Assembly (NCBI RefSeq): GCF_002154725.1
Contig: NZ_MTAW01000125.1
Span: forward strand, 1 to 58,232
Reading direction: 5' to 3'
Length of the DNA stretch: 58,232 nt
From: Nostoc sp. 106C
GTDB taxonomy: Bacteria; Cyanobacteriota; Cyanobacteriia; Cyanobacteriales; Nostocaceae
In this document: piece by piece, positions 19,679 through 28,827 of the stretch
Position numbering within the stretch: the stretch's first letter is position 1
Layout: each line of letters starts with the position of its first letter
Notes under the pieces: model-generated
What the model saw: only the letters and a program-made list of their open reading frames with translations
Told to the model about the DNA's origin: nothing
The model's database searches: none
Position numbers and translations under genes: made by a program

Positions 19679-21268
19679 TCAAATGTTCTTGACAAGCGTT
19701 GGTTCAAGCTTAGATAGCACAGAAACTTCTAGTGGGTCGTAGCCTAGCTGTTGAGTAATCCGTTCCCTAGCTAAAACTCGGTACTCCCAAAAATGCTCTC
19801 CCACAGCGCAGAGCGACAAGTACATATTCAATACTTGGGGCTTTTTCAGTAGCACTGTCCATAGTTGTCCCCAAAATTGCTCTCTAATTTCAGGTCGTCG
19901 TAAGCCCTGATGCCAGATTAATTGAGCAACAAGCCGCAACTGCCTACTTAAAGGAACTTGCATAGTTTGTTTTCCTCTTGCTGGAGGAACAATATTAAGA
20001 CACTGCTGAAAACATCTCCTAAGATAGTTCGCGGGTTCGTACAACTTCCAGAAGCCTTCCACATACTCTCTAGCAATTTCAGCAATGGGGCGGGTAGGAA
20101 CGAAATTCATCAAGGTATTCTGGTCTCCCGTCGCCGTGACGCCGACGCCCTCTATTAAACGCTGTTCTTCCTGAAGTCGGTTCCACAGGGCAGTGTTGGG
20201 CAATGCTTGGAGGATGCCCAACATCGGTTGAGGAATACTAGTTTGTTCAACAAACGCCTGAATCCGTTCACCTGCACCAGAGCGTTCTCCATCAAAACCG
20301 AGAATAAACCCTGCATAGATTAGCAGTCCCGCTTCGTTGATCTTGCGACAGGCTTCTACTAACGGGTTGCGCGTATTTTGCATTTTGCGCGTCACGACGA
20401 GGCTGTCTTGATCGGGAGTTTCAATGCCGAGAAAGACAGCATAGAATCCTGCTTCTACCATCAGCTCTAGCAATTCATCATCTTCTGCTAAATTCACAGA
20501 GGCTTCGGTCATGAAGGTGAAAGGATAGTTATGCTGCTGCATCCAAGGAATCAATTCTCTTAAAAAGCGTTTGACATTACGCTGATTGCCAATAAAGTTG
20601 TCATCGACAATGAAGAGTGACCCCCGCCAGCCTAAATCATAGAGGAATTGCAATTCTGCTAAGGTCTGAGAAGGTTCTTTAGTGCGCGGTTTACGTCCGT
20701 AAAGGGAGATGATGTCACAAAATTCGCAATTGAAGGGACAACCGCGAGAAAACTGAATCGCCATCATGAAGTAGGCATCCCGTTTCAGCAAGTCAAAACG
20801 GGGCATGGGGCTTTGAGTGACATCCGGCTTCTCAGCAGAACGGAAAATTCCTTGGGTTTGCCCTTGAGCGATCGCTTCTAGGAACAGCGGAACTGTCATC
20901 TCTCCCTCATCGAGTATCAGATAATCTGCTCCCGAAGCTTGGGCATCTTGAGGAACTGATGTAGGATAGGGTCCGCCCACCGCTAATTTTTTGCCTAACC
21001 GCACGGCTTTTTGAATTAAGGCGTGGAAATCTGGTTTCTGCACCAGCATGGCAGAGATAATAACTAAGTCACACCACTCCCAATCTGCCTCTGTCTCAAG
21101 GCTGACATTGCGGTCATAAAATCTTACTTCCCAATCTTCAGGTAAGAGTGCTGCAACAGTAATAATTCCCAGAGGTGGAATCGCTGCTTTGAGTCCTGCC
21201 ATTTCCATCGCGCGATCGTAAGACCAAAAAGACTGAGGAAACTGGGGGTAGAGCAACAGTGTTTTCAT
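19679..21268 (-). CDS. B12-binding radical SAM protein (DUF4070 family)
   Basis: This 529-residue protein has an N-terminal cobalamin-binding Rossmann domain (about 1-140, MKTLLLYPQFPQSFWS, PPLGIITVAALLP, GGPYPTSVP). A radical SAM domain follows with the CxxxCxxC cluster motif in SRGCPFNCEFCDI (about residue 178), LFIVDDNFIGN and GFILGFDGE. The C terminus is DUF4070-type. Family members include hopanoid C-2 methylase HpnP and many uncharacterised methylases or cyclases; I cannot separate them by eye, so no symbol is given. ATG at 21268 has an AAGGA site 6 bases upstream. It lies between infC and dnaN on the same strand. Confidence 0.86.
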   Translation of the reverse strand: MKTLLLYPQFPQSFWSYDRAMEMAGLKAAIPPLGIITVAALLPEDWEVRFYDRNVSLETEADWEWCDLVIISAMLVQKPDFHALIQKAVRLGKKLAVGGPYPTSVPQDAQASGADYLILDEGEMTVPLFLEAIAQGQTQGIFRSAEKPDVTQSPMPRFDLLKRDAYFMMAIQFSRGCPFNCEFCDIISLYGRKPRTKEPSQTLAELQFLYDLGWRGSLFIVDDNFIGNQRNVKRFLRELIPWMQQHNYPFTFMTEASVNLAEDDELLELMVEAGFYAVFLGIETPDQDSLVVTRKMQNTRNPLVEACRKINEAGLLIYAGFILGFDGERSGAGERIQAFVEQTSIPQPMLGILQALPNTALWNRLQEEQRLIEGVGVTATGDQNTLMNFVPTRPIAEIAREYVEGFWKLYEPANYLRRCFQQCLNIVPPARGKQTMQVPLSRQLRLVAQLIWHQGLRRPEIREQFWGQLWTVLLKKPQVLNMYLSLCAVGEHFWEYRVLARERITQQLGYDPLEVSVLSKLEPTLVKNI

Positions 21269-21737
21269 AACTATCCTTCTCTTTAAGATCCTTAGCGCAG
21301 CTTCGGTGATTTTTGCACAAGCGGATGCATAAAGCGTCTGGCAACAGTTAGATTTGGCAATGGAAAAATCAATTTTTTTACTTCAAATCCAGCATTTTAT
21401 AGTGTAATTAATTATGTTTAGCTACTTAACTATAAGAATCCAGTTGGATTGTTGAAAAAATCCGTACTCATTCATGAGAAGAAATTAAGGTTGTAAGGAT
21501 TGCACAGTTAATTTTTTGCTTTTCGTAAATTCTTACAACTCATCCCATGTAACTAAAATAAAGATACAAATAATTTTTCATCTCCTCACCTGCTGCTTAT
21601 TTGTATCAACTTTAAAGTGAAACGGTATCATATAAGATTACTATCTAATATTGCTTTATCTTCATTCAACATCTTGCTCAAAAACCAATATCAAATCATT
21701 GATGGTTTTTTGTACCAAAAACCATAATCTAACAAAG

Positions 21738-21768
21738 CTTGCTATAAAGTTGGAAACTTTATAGCAAG
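21738..21768. terminator. 14-bp perfect hairpin in intergenic region
   Basis: 21738-21751 pairs perfectly with 21755-21768 around a 3-nt loop (core GCTATAAAGTT). Read on plus it is followed after two bases by four U, but there is no plus-strand gene upstream. On the minus strand it could end transcripts coming from infC. Role uncertain. Confidence 0.5.
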
Positions 21769-22182
21769 ACTTTTACAGAGTGTTGATTGAGTAATTGATA
21801 CTCACTTAGACAAGCATTATTTTTGCCCCATTAATGGACTAAAAGCTACCCGTTCCAATCAAACAGAACACTAATTCAACAATCAGGATTGAGTAGCACA
21901 CTGCTCAGTTATCTGCTTTTGCCTGCTTTTTTTACTGCGCTGCACGTGTCAGTTGTCAGTGGTTTTTTATCTGGTTTAATACCCCGTCTGTTTGTAGGCG
22001 ATCTAAAAATATCTTTGTTGCTAACCAATGACAAAATCCTCACCCACAAAAGGATGAGGATTTCTAAGTGATTTTGATTGCTGAATCGTGGGGTCTTAGC
22101 AGTCAAAAGTAGCTTAATATAAGTACAATAACCCCTGCTGTACTTAGGCTACTTTGGGGTTGGCGTGAATGTATGGCCATTG
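21769..22182. other. Intergenic region with second hairpin
   Basis: Part of the 1.35-kb gap between the radical SAM gene and infC. A hairpin (22034-22042 with 22055-22063, core ATCCTCA) followed on the minus strand by UUUU may terminate infC or another minus transcript. A 60-codon plus-strand frame at 21889-22071 covers this hairpin and shows no ribosome site; I do not call it a gene. Confidence 0.45.
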
Positions 22183-22412
22183 GTGTCAACTTAAGCTCAA
22201 ACGCTTATCCCACATACGTTTTACCCCACCCCTTAATCCCCTCCCCCGAAGTTTGCTCAACGGGGGGGAACCCCCGCACGCAACTTCTCTCCGCCTGCGG
22301 GGAGGGGAAGTTTTGGCTTTAGACAAAACTGGGGTGGGGTGACGAGGATCGTAATGGTAGGTGAGTGAATACAAAATCACGTTTTAACAAGGGTTTCACG
22401 TTAAGTTGACAC
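22183..22412. mobile_element. MITE-like palindromic element, 230 bp
   Basis: Bounded by perfect 12-bp inverted ends (GTGTCAACTTAA at 22183 and its complement ending at 22412). The interior is also largely self-complementary: ACCCCACCCC near 22223 against GGGGTGGGG near 22332, and a C-rich/G-rich core with CCCCTCCCC and GGGGAGGGG. It encodes no protein. A second copy of its left end, 43 of 50 bases identical from 22178, is at 42394-42443. This fits a non-autonomous element moved by a transposase encoded elsewhere. Confidence 0.8.
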
Positions 22413-22615
22413 GTATGATGTATGGCAAGGTATTCAAAGCCCATCACATATCCATAATTTGTAAAACCCATACTCTGACATCAGTTCTCCCAAAATACCT
22501 TGTGCGCTTTGGCATTCAGTTGCAGCAATAACTAGCATCCTAGTAGCCAGTAGATGACTTTGGGTAGTTCTTATTAGAGCTTGGGTTATCAAGATATGAT
22601 CCTAGAAAAATTAAT

Positions 22616-23104
22616 TTAGGCAGGAATAACTTGTGCAATCAGTGAGCGTTTATCGAGTGATTGAACTTTGCCTACTTGACTGAGATCGCTGACAATGCGG
22701 TCTAGTAGTTCTCCAGCTTTTTCACGATATTGATGTTCTCGACCTCGTAACCGGATGGCAAACTTCACTGAATCGCCTTTACTCAACCACCCAAGCGCTT
22801 GCTCGATGCGTAAGTTGTAATCAGCCACACCGACGTTTGGACGGAGCCGGACTTCTTTCACTGTGGGTCTAGCACTCTGTCCCTGACGCTTTTTCTTTTG
22901 ATACTGAAGCTTGCCATAGTTGAGGATCTTTGCAACTGGGGCTTCTTTGCCTTCTGAGACTAGAACTAGGTCAAGCTCTAAGCTCTCCGCTAGTTGTAGA
23001 GCCTCATAGGTATCAGTCAGACCACGATTGTTATTTTCATGATCAATCAAGAAGACTTGAGGTGACTTGATTTGCGAGTTAATTAGTTGCTTTTGGACTA
23101 CGAT
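22616..23104 (-). CDS. infC: Translation initiation factor IF-3 with probable AUC start codon
   Basis: IF-3 binds the 30S subunit and checks initiator tRNA and start codon. Family landmarks are LINSQIKSPQVFLID (N-domain strand), TYEALQLAES, LDLVLVSEGKEAPVAKILNYGK, VKEVRLRPN, RLRGREHQYR and a C-terminal IAQVIPA. A conventional start (TTG at 23050) would remove 18 residues that clearly belong to the conserved N-domain. In that frame a TGA lies at 23117-23119 and no ATG, GTG or TTG occurs between it and the conserved block. The ATC at 23104 sits 8 bases after AGAGG, so I place the start there (162 residues). The protein is shorter and more divergent than usual IF-3 and may be a paralogue. Confidence 0.85.
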   Translation of the reverse strand: MVVQKQLINSQIKSPQVFLIDHENNNRGLTDTYEALQLAESLELDLVLVSEGKEAPVAKILNYGKLQYQKKKRQGQSARPTVKEVRLRPNVGVADYNLRIEQALGWLSKGDSVKFAIRLRGREHQYREKAGELLDRIVSDLSQVGKVQSLDKRSLIAQVIPA

Positions 23105-23117
23105 AACGGTTTCCTCT
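23102..23117 (-). promoter_or_regulatory. Ribosome site and AUC start of infC
   Basis: On the minus strand AGAGGAAA (23117 to 23110) is followed by CCGTT and then ATC (23104-23102). The spacing is ideal for initiation at ATC. Non-canonical AUU/AUC starts on infC are known in other bacteria, where IF-3 itself discriminates against them and so limits its own synthesis; here this is inference. Confidence 0.65.
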
Positions 23118-23119
23118 CA

Positions 23120-23655
23120 ATTTTTCAATACTTCGCGAGTGCAAGTAATGCCAATGTAACACAACCTAACTATGAATTATGATGTGTTAAAACAATACTC
23201 TCTTAATTTGGTTAGACAAACGCATATATCATTAGTGTAGAATTTTTCGCAGTTAAGATAAAGCTATCCTTTGGCACAACGTAATTTAAGAACTCAAAAC
23301 TCTATTAACCATCCCCAACATTTTCAGCAGCGAATTTGCAACAAGAATAGCTAAGACTCCCTGCTGATAAGGTTTACAAGCAATATTATCTAAAATTTGC
23401 TCGTGAATACTTTAAAATTTTGATTCCAAGGGGATTTTAAAGTGAAGCGAACTAATATTTTGCATTACAGTGTGGAAGACTTACGGTTATTTGTTATTAG
23501 TTATTTTTTCCTTATCTTCCCGAAGTCATGAGCGCTAGCTGTTGGCGATCATACTTCTCTGCTTTATTTGCTTTTCAAGTCAGGCATTCACGAGAAAATC
23601 TATTCACCGCATCTTCTTGTCTCCGTGTACCCGCATTTATTTCCAAGCTAGTACT
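23120..23655. other. Intergenic, infC upstream/left flank of oriC
   Basis: No supported gene. It contains the infC promoter on the minus strand and the left flank of the DnaA-box cluster. A 72-codon plus-strand frame (23528-23746) overlaps DnaA boxes and is rejected. Confidence 0.45.
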
Positions 23656-23938
23656 TGTGGAAATTGTGGATAACTTGTACCTAATTTATTTTTTGGGTAG
23701 TTTCGTCACTTACTCTCTGTGGAAAACTTGTGGAAAAAACCCCTAAGTTTTCCACAGGGTAATTATACTTAATTTTATTTTTTTCTAAAAACTATCAATT
23801 TTTACCCAAAATTTTCCACAAACAATAATTTTCTTGCAAAAGCTAATTAAATTTTAATATATTTTTATACTTGGCTTAATATTCTCGATAAATTACTCGA
23901 CTATAAAGGCGAATGGCAATAAGGAAGGCTGTGGAAAA
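23656..23938. other. oriC: Putative chromosomal replication origin (oriC), DnaA-box cluster
   Basis: Seven DnaA-box-like nonamers lie within 283 bp directly downstream of dnaA: 23665-23673 (perfect TTATCCACA, minus strand); TTTTCCACA-type at 23718-23726, 23729-23737 and 23930-23938 (minus) and at 23748-23756 and 23812-23820 (plus); and a weaker one at 23656-23664. Between the last plus-strand box and 23929 the DNA is extremely AT-rich, suitable as an unwinding element. Position between dnaA and dnaN is the usual bacterial and cyanobacterial origin context. Confidence 0.85.
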
Positions 23939-23964
23939 CGGAAAGTCAATTATTAAGTTAACTG

Positions 23965-25335
23965 TTAGGAGCGGCTATTGATGTTGATGCGATCGCTCAG
24001 TTGACGGAGAGTAGTTGCTAAAGTGCGATCGCTTTCTCGCAATTGGGCAATTTTGTCACAACTGTAAATTACCGTTGTATGATCTTTACCACCAAACTCT
24101 TCTCCTATTCTAGGCAAACTCAAATCAGTATGTTGCCGCATGAGATACATTCCTATTTGACGTGCCCAGCTAATTTCTCTGCGTCGTGAATTGCTCTTGA
24201 TGTCTTCAATTGAAAGAGCAAATGTATCAGCAATCACCTTTAAAATGACCTCTGGAGTAGCTGCCACTTTCTCGCTTGGGGTTTCTAAAACTGGGGCAAT
24301 ACTTTCTACTGTCATTGGCAAACCCCAAATAGAAATGTAAGCGAGCGCCCGAATTAAAGCGCCTTCCAACTCTCGAATATTAGAAGTGAAGTTAGAAGCA
24401 ATATACTCAATCACATCTTTAGAAAGCCTTATTTGTTCGTATTCGGCTTTTTTCTGGAGAATTGCCATCCTAGTTTCTAAATCGGGGGTTTGAATATCGG
24501 CAATCAAACCCATAGAAAACCGCGAACAAAGTCTGTCTTGGAGGCGGGGAATTTGGTTAGGAGGGCGATCTGAAGCTATAACAACTTGCTTGCCAGCTTC
24601 ATGTAAAGTATTAAAAGTATGAAAAAATTCTTCTTGGGTATACTCTTTACCTTCAAGAAATTGAATGTCATCTACTAACAACACATCAGCAGCCCGATAA
24701 TGCTCTCGGAAACTTTGCATACTATCTTTACGGATTGCTGTAATTAAATCATTAGTAAACTGCTCAGTTGAAACATAGAATATTTTAGAATCAGGACAAA
24801 TTTCCCAGCGATAATGTCCAATAGCCTGCATGAGGTGAGTTTTACCTAAACCGACACCACCGCATAAAAATAAAGGATTAAACTCTCTACCTGGAGATTC
24901 GGCAACTGCTAACGAGGCAGCGTGAGCCATACGATTGTTCGCACCAACTACGAATCTTGAGAATACATACTTTACGTTTAATTCAGTAGTTTTTTGTTTT
25001 GTTTTAGCAATACTTTCAGAAACACTACTTTGGGCTGGTATCCCCAGAGCAACTTCTCGTTCATGCAAATGAGAAGCTTCCTCACCTTTAGCAACAGTAA
25101 TGTAAATTTCTACAGGATGGCCTAGAATATCTTGCACAACATTAGCAATGGTGTTGATGTAATATTTCTGTAACCAATTACGTGCAAAAGGATTAGGAGT
25201 GCATATCACTAAGCAATTATTTTCTAATCGCTCTGCACTAGCAGTTTTAATCCAAGTTTCAAAGGTAGGACGGGATAGTTCTAGCTGCAATCGCTCTAGT
25301 ACCTGACTCCACAAATTGTCTATGTGAATTTCCAT
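23965..25335 (-). CDS. dnaA: Chromosomal replication initiator DnaA
   Basis: This 456-residue AAA+ initiator has domain I at residues 1-80 ([21 protein letters not shown]) and a short variable linker. Its AAA+ core carries Walker [11 protein letters not shown], Walker [11 protein letters not shown] and sensor [11 protein letters not shown]. The C-terminal domain IV carries the DnaA signature [15 protein letters not shown] that reads DnaA boxes. ATG at 25335 is preferred to GTG at 25344, since AGGTGG lies 5 bases before the ATG and the protein then opens [11 protein letters not shown]. Seven DnaA boxes lie just past its 3-prime end, so it sits beside its own origin. It is divergent from the htrA-type gene. 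Confidence 0.97.
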   Translation of the reverse strand: MEIHIDNLWSQVLERLQLELSRPTFETWIKTASAERLENNCLVICTPNPFARNWLQKYYINTIANVVQDILGHPVEIYITVAKGEEASHLHEREVALGIPAQSSVSESIAKTKQKTTELNVKYVFSRFVVGANNRMAHAASLAVAESPGREFNPLFLCGGVGLGKTHLMQAIGHYRWEICPDSKIFYVSTEQFTNDLITAIRKDSMQSFREHYRAADVLLVDDIQFLEGKEYTQEEFFHTFNTLHEAGKQVVIASDRPPNQIPRLQDRLCSRFSMGLIADIQTPDLETRMAILQKKAEYEQIRLSKDVIEYIASNFTSNIRELEGALIRALAYISIWGLPMTVESIAPVLETPSEKVAATPEVILKVIADTFALSIEDIKSNSRRREISWARQIGMYLMRQHTDLSLPRIGEEFGGKDHTTVIYSCDKIAQLRESDRTLATTLRQLSDRININSRS

Positions 25336-25503
25336 TTTTACCACCTTTGCTGCTAATCGTCACAATAGAAGATATAAGCAAGCACCAATTTAGCATTCAC
25401 ATGCTCTAGACCTGGAACAAGCTTTTAAGTTGTAATCATTTTGGGGCATACCCGGTAGGCAACATCCTACCACTCACTGACTAACACGGAGTAGCAAAGA
25501 CAC

Positions 25504-26778
25504 ATGAAGATAAACAACTGTATTTGTGCAGCCCAAGATATTGTTACTAAAGGTTTACCTCAGAGGCAGGAAAAAACTAGTATGATGTCGATGCTATTTA
25601 AGGTAAGTGCAGTGGTATGCCTTGGTGGTTGTGCTCTTTTACCCGCCAAGACTTTTGAGACGCCCAAAAATGATGCGCAGTCTCAGGTAGAACCTCAAAA
25701 CACAACTACTCCCAAAGTAGCAATTGCTCCACCGCCGATGCTTTCATCCTCTAGCGATCCTAACTTTGTGGTAGGAGTGGTTCAAAAGGTAGGACCAGCT
25801 GTGGTTCGCATTGATTCTTCCAGAACCGTATCTTCCCAGACACCAGAAGAATTTGAAGATCCATTTTTCCGGCGATTTTTTGGCGATACAGTACCATCGC
25901 AGCCCAGGCAAAGGGTAGAACGGGGAAGTGGTTCCGGTTTTATTATTAACTCCTCTGGTCAAATTTTGACTAATTCGCACGTGGTAGACGGTGCTGACAC
26001 TGTAACTGTCACCCTGAAAGATGGTCGGACTTTTAACGGCAAAGTCCTAGGAGAAGATCCGGTAACAGATGTGGCTGTGATTAAGATTGATGCTAATAAT
26101 CTGCCAACCCTCTCTGTCGGAAACTCCGATGCTTTGCAACCAGGAGAAGCAGTAATTGCTATTGGTAATCCTTTAGGTTTGAACAATACTGTCACATCTG
26201 GAATTATCAGTGCCACAGGCCGCTCTAGCAGTGATATTGGCGCTAGTGATAAGCGCGTTGATTATATTCAAACTGACGCCGCAATTAACCCCGGTAACTC
26301 TGGTGGTCCACTTTTGAATGTTCGTGGTCAAGTGATAGGGATGAACACAGCTATTATCCGCGGTGCTCAAGGTTTGGGATTTGCGATTCCTGTTAACACA
26401 GTGCAAAGAATCGCCCAAGATTTAATTGCTAATGGCAAAGTCGATCATCCTTATTTGGGCATTCAAATGGTGACGCTGACACCAGAAATTAAAGAAAGAA
26501 TTAATAATGAATTAGGCGATCGCATTAATCTCACAACCGATAAGGGCGTTTTATTAGTTAATATTGTGCCTCGCTCTCCTGCATTTGCTGCTGGACTAAA
26601 AACTGGTGATGTGATTCGGAGTATTAATAATCAGCCTGTTAACAAAATAGAAGAAGTGCAAAAACTGGTGGAAAATAGCAAAATCGGTAATCCTTTGCAA
26701 ATGCAAGTAGAACGCAATGGTCAAATTACTCAAGTAGCAGTTAAGCCTGCACCTTTACCAGTGCGGAGTGAAAGCTAA
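25504..26778 (+). CDS. HtrA/Deg-type serine protease with PDZ domain
   Basis: This 424-residue trypsin-like protease does quality control of misfolded proteins outside the cytoplasm. An N-terminal membrane/lipoprotein segment ([17 protein letters not shown]) precedes a Pro-rich linker. The catalytic triad is His159 ([10 protein letters not shown]), Asp189 ([10 protein letters not shown]) and Ser266 ([10 protein letters not shown]). One PDZ domain follows (about 315-415, [12 protein letters not shown] and [20 protein letters not shown]). It is close to cyanobacterial HhoA/HhoB/HtrA; I cannot say which. ATG at 25504 has a distant GGAG; an internal ATG pair at residues 27-28 directly before the hydrophobic segment is a plausible alternative. 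It is divergent from dnaA with 168 bases between starts. Confidence 0.94.
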   Translation: MKINNCICAAQDIVTKGLPQRQEKTSMMSMLFKVSAVVCLGGCALLPAKTFETPKNDAQSQVEPQNTTTPKVAIAPPPMLSSSSDPNFVVGVVQKVGPAVVRIDSSRTVSSQTPEEFEDPFFRRFFGDTVPSQPRQRVERGSGSGFIINSSGQILTNSHVVDGADTVTVTLKDGRTFNGKVLGEDPVTDVAVIKIDANNLPTLSVGNSDALQPGEAVIAIGNPLGLNNTVTSGIISATGRSSSDIGASDKRVDYIQTDAAINPGNSGGPLLNVRGQVIGMNTAIIRGAQGLGFAIPVNTVQRIAQDLIANGKVDHPYLGIQMVTLTPEIKERINNELGDRINLTTDKGVLLVNIVPRSPAFAAGLKTGDVIRSINNQPVNKIEEVQKLVENSKIGNPLQMQVERNGQITQVAVKPAPLPVRSES

Positions 26779-27099
26779 TTCCACATTTAAGTTAGGAATT
26801 GATAATATGTAATTAGCGATGGCTAATTACTGAGAAATAAATCTAGCTGGAAAATAAAGCAGAAAACAGAGATAAGGAAAAAGTCTTCATTTTTTGTTGT
26901 GCTCACTTAGCTTACGCTTTGCGCTCATTTTAGTTCATGCGTCTGCTGCAAAGGTGAATTTTAAGAAAATAGAACCACAGATAAACACCGATAAAGTATG
27001 TATGTTTATTTGGCGTTTAAAATAAAAAATTAGATGTTCGCAAGCTGTCTCATCATTACTGGCAACTAATTATTGTTCATTTCCAAAGGAGTTTATCTG
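26779..27099. other. Intergenic region with half of a dispersed repeat
   Basis: No gene. A 9-bp hairpin (26809-26817 with 26822-26830) just after the protease gene lacks a U-run. Bases 26973-26992 (AACCACAGATAAACACCGAT) match one arm of the palindromic repeat at 32360-32424. The ribosome site of def (AAAGGAG) is at 27085-27091. Confidence 0.55.
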
Positions 27100-27633
27100 A
27101 TGGCTCAATTATTGCCAATTATTCAATTAGGTAATCCCATACTGCGCCAACAAGCTACCTTGATTGATAATATTCAAGACCAGGGTATCCAAAACCTGAT
27201 TGACGATTTATTGGCAACTGTTGCTCAAGCTAATGGGGTGGGTATTGCTGCACCACAAATCGCAGAATCCTATCGTTTATTTATTGTGGCATCTCGTCCT
27301 AATCCTAGGTATCCCAACGCGCCAGAAATGGCGCCTACAGCCATGATTAATCCCAAAATTATTGCCCATTCCACTGAAGTAGTTAAAGGTTGGGAAGGTT
27401 GTTTGAGCGTTCCCGGTATTAGGGGATTCGTTCCCAGGTATCAAGCAATTGAAGTTGAATATACTGATCGCAATGGTAAATTACAACAACAAGAATTAAC
27501 TGATTTTGTCGCGCGGATTTTTCAACACGAATATGACCACCTCGATGGCATCGTGTTTGTAGATCGCTTGGAGAGCACCCACGACATGATTACAGAGCAG
27601 GAATACCAAGAGCGTATAGTTAACAATACTTAA
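27100..27633 (+). CDS. def: Peptide deformylase
   Basis: This 177-residue metalloenzyme removes the formyl group from nascent N-terminal methionine. All three PDF motifs are present: GVGIAAPQ, EGCLSVPG with metal ligand Cys101, and QHEYDHLDG with His143 and His147 as ligands and Glu144 as catalytic base. ATG at 27100 is chosen over the upstream ATG at 27073 because AAAGGAG is 9 bases before it and the family begins at this point. It lies 94 bases before the HMA_2 cluster on the same strand, with an imperfect hairpin (27663-27671 with 27701-27709) between them. Confidence 0.97.
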   Translation: MAQLLPIIQLGNPILRQQATLIDNIQDQGIQNLIDDLLATVAQANGVGIAAPQIAESYRLFIVASRPNPRYPNAPEMAPTAMINPKIIAHSTEVVKGWEGCLSVPGIRGFVPRYQAIEVEYTDRNGKLQQQELTDFVARIFQHEYDHLDGIVFVDRLESTHDMITEQEYQERIVNNT

Positions 27634-27727
27634 CCGAAAATAGTTCTCAAGAATGAAGCTGTAAGCCAAAGCTTCAGGTTATATTTAACCTATTGTTAAC
27701 CTTTGGCTTAGTTCAGCTATCGGGTAA

Positions 27728-28813
27728 ATGACCAATACTATTAGTAGTCGCGACAGGTTAAGTCCGCAGCCGCAAGAAAGTTTTGGCTTAATCTCTGCTC
27801 AGAGTGAGAGCGATGAAGGAAAACTGAATACTGACAGTAGTGTAACAGAGGCACAGTCAAAAGGGAGAGTTTCTCTGGGCGGATGGCGAATTGTTCATGC
27901 TAGCAATGGGCGTGTGCGCATCCGCGCTCAAGAGAGTTGCTTAGAATCTCGACTAGAGGCTATATCCCAATACCTAGAGCAACAGAATGGAGTCAAGGAA
28001 GCCATCGTCAATCAGCAGACAGGTAGTTTGGCAATTGTGTTTGATCCCAATCAGTTGCCGTTACCGCAGATATTGGAGAAATTAGAAGAATTTGGCATTA
28101 ATCTGATCTCTACTGATGAATCCAACATTAAGGCAGATCTGTTTGCAGAATGGAAATCTGTGGATTTTTGGAAACAGCAAACAATTTCCTTGATTCCCTT
28201 GATGACAGGGTTAGCAGTCACAGGCGGACTGGGGATCAGCGGTGTAGCATCAATTCCTGTCTATATGATTGCCGCAAATGCAACTCGTTGGGTAATTGGC
28301 TCTATAGAATCTGAAATTTCGGGAGCAGAAACAAGCACCAGCAAATCTACACAAGCCTCATCATTAGAAATAGACAGCAAATCAGCATCCTCTGACAAAA
28401 TTGCTTATAGTGTCGTCCATACAATTCCCGGACGGATTAGACTTCATCTGCCTCTAATCGCCAAAAATCAAGCTTATGGTAGACGACTAGAAAGGCAGCT
28501 GAAAACAGATGCTCAAGTGACCAGCGTGCGCATAAATTATAGTGCGGCATCGGTGGCGATCGCCTATCAGCCGAGTGAGATTAGCCTAGCGCATTGGGTA
28601 AAGTTGATGGAATTGGCTTTACAAACGCACCCGCCTAACAATCCCATCAAGACAACAGAACAGCAACCGCTTGCAGAACAAGTGATTCAGCCAACTGAAG
28701 TTCCTGAGGACAAAAGTCCAGAGATGTCAATATGGGCAAATATGAAGCCTAACGCCTTGTCTTATTGTTTAGCCTTTATGGCGAACTTTCCTTTAGGGAC
28801 ATTTCCAGAATGA
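27728..28813 (+). CDS. Two-module HMA_2-type protein, gene 1 of transport cluster
   Basis: This 361-residue protein contains two HMA_2-like (heavy-metal-associated-like ferredoxin fold) modules: about 50-135, opening IVHASNGRVRIR, and about 225-300, opening VVHTIPGRIRLHLP. Both lack the CxxC metal site of classical HMA domains and instead carry the Gly-Arg-x-Arg string. Between them a hydrophobic stretch (about 155-195, ISLIPLMTGLAVTGGLGISG and on) can form one or two membrane helices. Comparable modules occur in the next gene, in the P-type ATPase at 29630 and in the protein at 32465. Spacing to the next start is 14 bases, suggesting an operon. Function is unknown; it is probably an accessory to the ATPase. 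Confidence 0.82.
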   Translation: MTNTISSRDRLSPQPQESFGLISAQSESDEGKLNTDSSVTEAQSKGRVSLGGWRIVHASNGRVRIRAQESCLESRLEAISQYLEQQNGVKEAIVNQQTGSLAIVFDPNQLPLPQILEKLEEFGINLISTDESNIKADLFAEWKSVDFWKQQTISLIPLMTGLAVTGGLGISGVASIPVYMIAANATRWVIGSIESEISGAETSTSKSTQASSLEIDSKSASSDKIAYSVVHTIPGRIRLHLPLIAKNQAYGRRLERQLKTDAQVTSVRINYSAASVAIAYQPSEISLAHWVKLMELALQTHPPNNPIKTTEQQPLAEQVIQPTEVPEDKSPEMSIWANMKPNALSYCLAFMANFPLGTFPE

Positions 28814-28827
28814 GAAGGGAGGTAACA

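Noticed and set aside
19679-21268. Naming the radical SAM gene hpnP
   Set aside because: The domain order fits HpnP, but the same order occurs in several unassigned groups; no decisive motif could be read.
21889-22071. 60-residue hydrophobic ORF
   Set aside because: It includes a terminator-like hairpin and lacks a ribosome site.
23528-23746. 72-codon plus-strand ORF
   Set aside because: It overlaps the DnaA-box cluster and lacks protein-like features.
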